Below, in pieces: positions 61,906 through 64,000 of a stretch of 64,000 nt of DNA. Made by a program: the position numbers and the translations under genes. The notes beneath the pieces are model-generated. The model saw nothing but the letters and a program-made list of their open reading frames with translations, was not told the DNA's origin and made no database searches. Numbering within the stretch: position 1 is the stretch's first letter; the number at the start of each line of letters is the position of its first letter. Origin of the DNA: JAXHMM01 sp964528445 (GTDB lineage Bacteria > Bacteroidota > Rhodothermia > Balneolales > Balneolaceae); the NCBI GenBank assembly GCA_964528445.1, contig CAZGSL010000008.1, positions 8,953 through 72,952 of the forward strand. The letters run 5' to 3'.

Positions 61906-63759
61906 TTAGGAAACCATGATGTTCTCTTCGGGATATTTATAATTTCGGGTATCCACATGGCGGGCAAAAGCTCCCATGAAGGTGAGAATGCCTACTCTAC
62001 CTAGGAACATGGAGACCACGATGATGGATTTGCCCCAGGAGGTCAGATCCCCGGTTATACCGCGGGAAAGTCCGACGGTCGCAAAAGCGGACACCTCTTC
62101 AAAAAGAAGATCCATGAAGGCATGGTCTTCCACAAGCGACAGCAGGATGGTACTCCCGCCGATGCAGATAAGAGCCAGCAATACCACCGTAATGGCCCTG
62201 AAAATCACGGAATTAGGTATCGTGCGACGAAACAGTTCCATCCGGTCATATCCTTTGATCGTCATGGTTATGGATCGCATGATCACCGCGAAGGTGGTGG
62301 TTTTGATACCTCCCGCGGTAGAGGCCGGCGAGCCGCCGATGAACATGAGAATCAAGATGACTAGGGTCGCGGAAATACCAATCGCTCCGGTATCGATGGT
62401 ATTGAAGCCGGCGGTCCGTGTGGTAACGCTCTGAAAGAGGGAGACCAGCACCTTATTTCCCCAATGAAAGCCGGCCAGTGTTTGATTCCACTCCATTACA
62501 AGAATCAGGAGGGTGCCCAGCGCCAGGAGTACGGCGGTGGTGACAAGTACCGTCCTTGTGTGCACGGAGAGCCGGCGCTTCCAGCGGGGCCGGGCCCTTC
62601 TTGTCCGGATCGTCTCCCAGACGACGGTGAACCCCAGCCCTCCCAGCACAATAAGAGTCATGGTGGTCAAATTGATCCCAAGATTCGTTGCGTTTAGTCC
62701 GTCCGCCAGGCTGTTGGTAAACAGTGAAAATCCCGCGTTGCAAAATGCGGACACGGCATGAAAGACGGAAAAAAGGACCTTTTGCCCGTGTGTGGGGAAC
62801 GTTACCTCCCAGCTCAGGTAGTAACAGATCGCCCCGACAGCCTCAACCAGCAGCGTTAAACCTACAATCCTTTTCAAGGTGGACCCTACGAGGCTGGTGT
62901 TTGATTCGCCGACAACTCTCTTGAGTGTATTCATCTGGCCCACGCCTAGTCCCCCGCTGATAAACAGAAAGATAAAGGTGGCGAATGTGATAATCCCTAT
63001 ACCGCCCAGCTGGATGAGCGCAAGGATGATCAACTCCCCAAAAAGCGTAAAGTGCGTGGCGGTATCCACCACGATGAGACCGGTCACGCAGACCGCGCTT
63101 GTGGAGGTAAAGAGCGCGTCGATGAACACCAAACCCTCTCCGTCCTGTGTAGTCTCGGGCAGCATGAGCAGAAGGGTTCCGACCGTGATAAGCGACAGGA
63201 AACTGTAAACGAAGAAGCGGGCGGTATTCTGCTGATTCCTAAGGAGATCAGGCAAATACTGCAGGAATTTTACGGCGACAACCAACAGCAGATAGCCCTT
63301 CAGAAAATTCAGGAAAAAAATCTCCGGATTGGGATTGTCGCCGACCAGCAGATCGATGATGCCTATCGAGGAGATGCCCAGATCAACCAACAGAAGCAGG
63401 GAGAAAACCGACAACACTCCTTCAAACCAGCGTTTCCGGAGATACGTCATGCGTACGCTGGTCAGCAGCAGCCGTATTAAAAAATTAGCTGTAAACCCGA
63501 AGAGAATCCAGACTTCGATTTGGCGGTTCAGCCTGACTAGCTCGGGCGAGAGCTCAAAACCAACCGGTATGAGAATACTTGCCACTGCCAGGAGACTCAG
63601 CAGGGCCGACAAACCCCGAAGGTAGGGATGGGCTGCCTTGTCAATCTCATACAGGTCATCCTGCAGATAGTGCCATAAAAGATTGGCATCCTTCTTAAAA
63701 TCACGCCATCTGCGCAGTATCCTGAACCACTTTTGTTTCCAGTGATACGGTAATTTCAT
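61906..63759 (-). CDS. trkH: potassium-uptake channel subunit TrkH/KtrB
   Basis: A 617-residue membrane protein. The four filter-bearing P-loops are visible as TSTSAVCVTGL, HAVSAFCNAGF, QSVTTRTAGFN and EEVSAFATVGLS, each keeping the key Gly. An extra N-terminal part of about 190 residues with four or so helices precedes the core, making it longer than KtrB (about 450). The ATG at 63759 was chosen; upstream codons run into the tRNA pseudogene. With the RCK protein downstream it forms a potassium uptake pair. Confidence 0.93.
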   Translation of the reverse strand: MKLPYHWKQKWFRILRRWRDFKKDANLLWHYLQDDLYEIDKAAHPYLRGLSALLSLLAVASILIPVGFELSPELVRLNRQIEVWILFGFTANFLIRLLLTSVRMTYLRKRWFEGVLSVFSLLLLVDLGISSIGIIDLLVGDNPNPEIFFLNFLKGYLLLVVAVKFLQYLPDLLRNQQNTARFFVYSFLSLITVGTLLLMLPETTQDGEGLVFIDALFTSTSAVCVTGLIVVDTATHFTLFGELIILALIQLGGIGIITFATFIFLFISGGLGVGQMNTLKRVVGESNTSLVGSTLKRIVGLTLLVEAVGAICYYLSWEVTFPTHGQKVLFSVFHAVSAFCNAGFSLFTNSLADGLNATNLGINLTTMTLIVLGGLGFTVVWETIRTRRARPRWKRRLSVHTRTVLVTTAVLLALGTLLILVMEWNQTLAGFHWGNKVLVSLFQSVTTRTAGFNTIDTGAIGISATLVILILMFIGGSPASTAGGIKTTTFAVIMRSITMTIKGYDRMELFRRTIPNSVIFRAITVVLLALICIGGSTILLSLVEDHAFMDLLFEEVSAFATVGLSRGITGDLTSWGKSIIVVSMFLGRVGILTFMGAFARHVDTRNYKYPEENIMVS

Positions 63760-63812
63760 AGCCAGCGGGAAGATAGGAAATTTACCGGTGGAAAGAAGCG
63801 AAAGGGGTATCC

Positions 63813-63877
63813 TGGCTCCCCGGTAGGATTCGAACCTACGTCCGCCAGCCGGCGGATAACAGCACGCTTGCTCTGCC
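63813..63877 (-). pseudogene. tRNA-Asn pseudogene fragment, interrupted by a GC hairpin
   Basis: On the minus strand this segment matches tRNA-Asn from the 3' part of the D arm to the 3' end: GGCAGAGCAAGCG, CTGTTA around the anticodon, then CGTAGGTTCGAATCCTACC. It lacks the 5' acceptor strand and first half of the D arm, has single-base changes in the anticodon stem and a missing acceptor base. A TCCGCC hairpin replaces the variable loop. It cannot fold as a tRNA. Confidence 0.75.
63841..63856. repeat. TCCGCC-AGCC-GGCGGA palindromic insertion in the tRNA pseudogene
   Basis: Six-base inverted arms around a 4-base loop. The intact tRNA-Asn gene has only a 5-base variable loop here. The same arms occur at 46249-46263. 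Confidence 0.55.
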
Positions 63878-63881
63878 AAAT

Positions 63882-63921
63882 AAAAAAGGACTAACCGGCC
63901 CATCTTGCCAGCTAGTCCTTT
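63882..63921 (-). terminator. rho-independent terminator of tRNA-Asn
   Basis: On the minus strand AGGACTAGCTGGC pairs with GCCGGTTAGTCCT around a short loop, a 13-bp stem with two wobbles, followed by a T6 run. It starts just after the tRNA 3' end. Confidence 0.88.
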
Positions 63922-63926
63922 CGTTG

Positions 63927-63998
63927 CTCCCCGGGTAGGATTCGAACCTACGACCCAGCGGTTAACAGCCGCTTGCTCTGCCCCTGAGCTACCGAGGA
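63927..63998 (-). tRNA. tRNA-Asn (GTT anticodon)
   Basis: A complete 72-base cloverleaf: acceptor TCCTCGG with CCGGGGA, D arm GCTC/GAGC, anticodon stem AGCGG/CCGCT around CTGTTAA (anticodon GTT), T arm GTAGG/CCTAC around TTCGAAT, discriminator G. CCA is not encoded. A terminator follows directly. Confidence 0.95.
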
Positions 63999-64000
63999 AT

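Noticed and set aside
1..64000. CRISPR arrays, insertion sequences, prophage or toxin-antitoxin loci
   Set aside because: No regularly spaced direct repeats, transposase-like proteins, phage proteins or paired small toxin-type genes were seen.

Overview
The window is a 64-kb stretch of GC-rich bacterial chromosome, tightly packed with housekeeping genes and carrying no prophage, insertion sequence or CRISPR array. The content points to the Bacteroidota/Balneolota/Rhodothermota side of the tree. A type IX secretion plug-like lipoprotein (DUF5103), a Bacteroidota-type histone H1-like protein, a 29-residue AURKAIP1/COX24-type basic protein and a promoter of the TAnnTTTG type all occur here. Balneolota is my best guess; the rank below that cannot be read from the sequence.

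Layout. 1-3.2 kb (minus): a truncated NtrC-type regulator, a PBP4-type peptidase and a PtsN-type IIA protein. 3.3-7.3 kb (plus): CcmB, DNA polymerase III delta', DapF and the DUF5103 lipoprotein, with overlapping ends. 7.3-21 kb (minus): a peptidase/beta-propeller/outer-membrane-barrel fusion, RNase R, TamB, AroB, AroK and an RqcH-like NFACT protein. 21-22.3 kb: an unknown protein, the tiny ribosomal-type protein and an HU/IHF protein. 22.4-26.8 kb (plus): an AgcS symporter, Upp, LptC and an OstA/LptA-like protein. 26.9-34 kb: an EF-G2-type GTPase, asparaginase, a 3'-5' exonuclease and the glgA-glgC glycogen pair. 34-36 kb: a NatA/NatB-type ABC exporter. 36-43.6 kb (minus): a run reading HADH, threonine dehydratase, threonine aldolase, ArgD, a HisN-like phosphatase and a catalytically dead M1-like protein with HEAT-like repeats. 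43.8-50.7 kb (plus): a penicillin acylase, then a chain of overlapping genes for a GH3/beta-lactamase fusion lipoprotein, a two-lobed cytidine deaminase and an amino-acid-kinase-like protein. 50.9-58.2 kb (plus): the H1-like protein, a terminator, a PHO-box-like array, pstSCAB-phoU, a phosphate-porin-like protein and a HisKA_2 sensor kinase. 58-64 kb: an NTF2-like protein, an APC permease fused to two Usp domains, TrkA/TrkH, and a tRNA-Asn gene followed by its terminator and a broken tRNA-Asn copy.

Themes. Envelope building dominates: TamB, LptC/LptA, PBP4, the GH3/beta-lactamase and the barrel proteins. Ion and phosphate transport fills the right end. The observations most worth a second look are the phased TTAACA repeats before pstS, the tRNA-Asn pseudogene interrupted by a GC hairpin, the M1-like protein that has lost its zinc site, the deaminase with a dead N-terminal lobe next to a kinase-like protein without clear catalytic residues, and the metallopeptidase-propeller-barrel fusion. 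All functional calls rest on reading motifs by eye; no database search was run.
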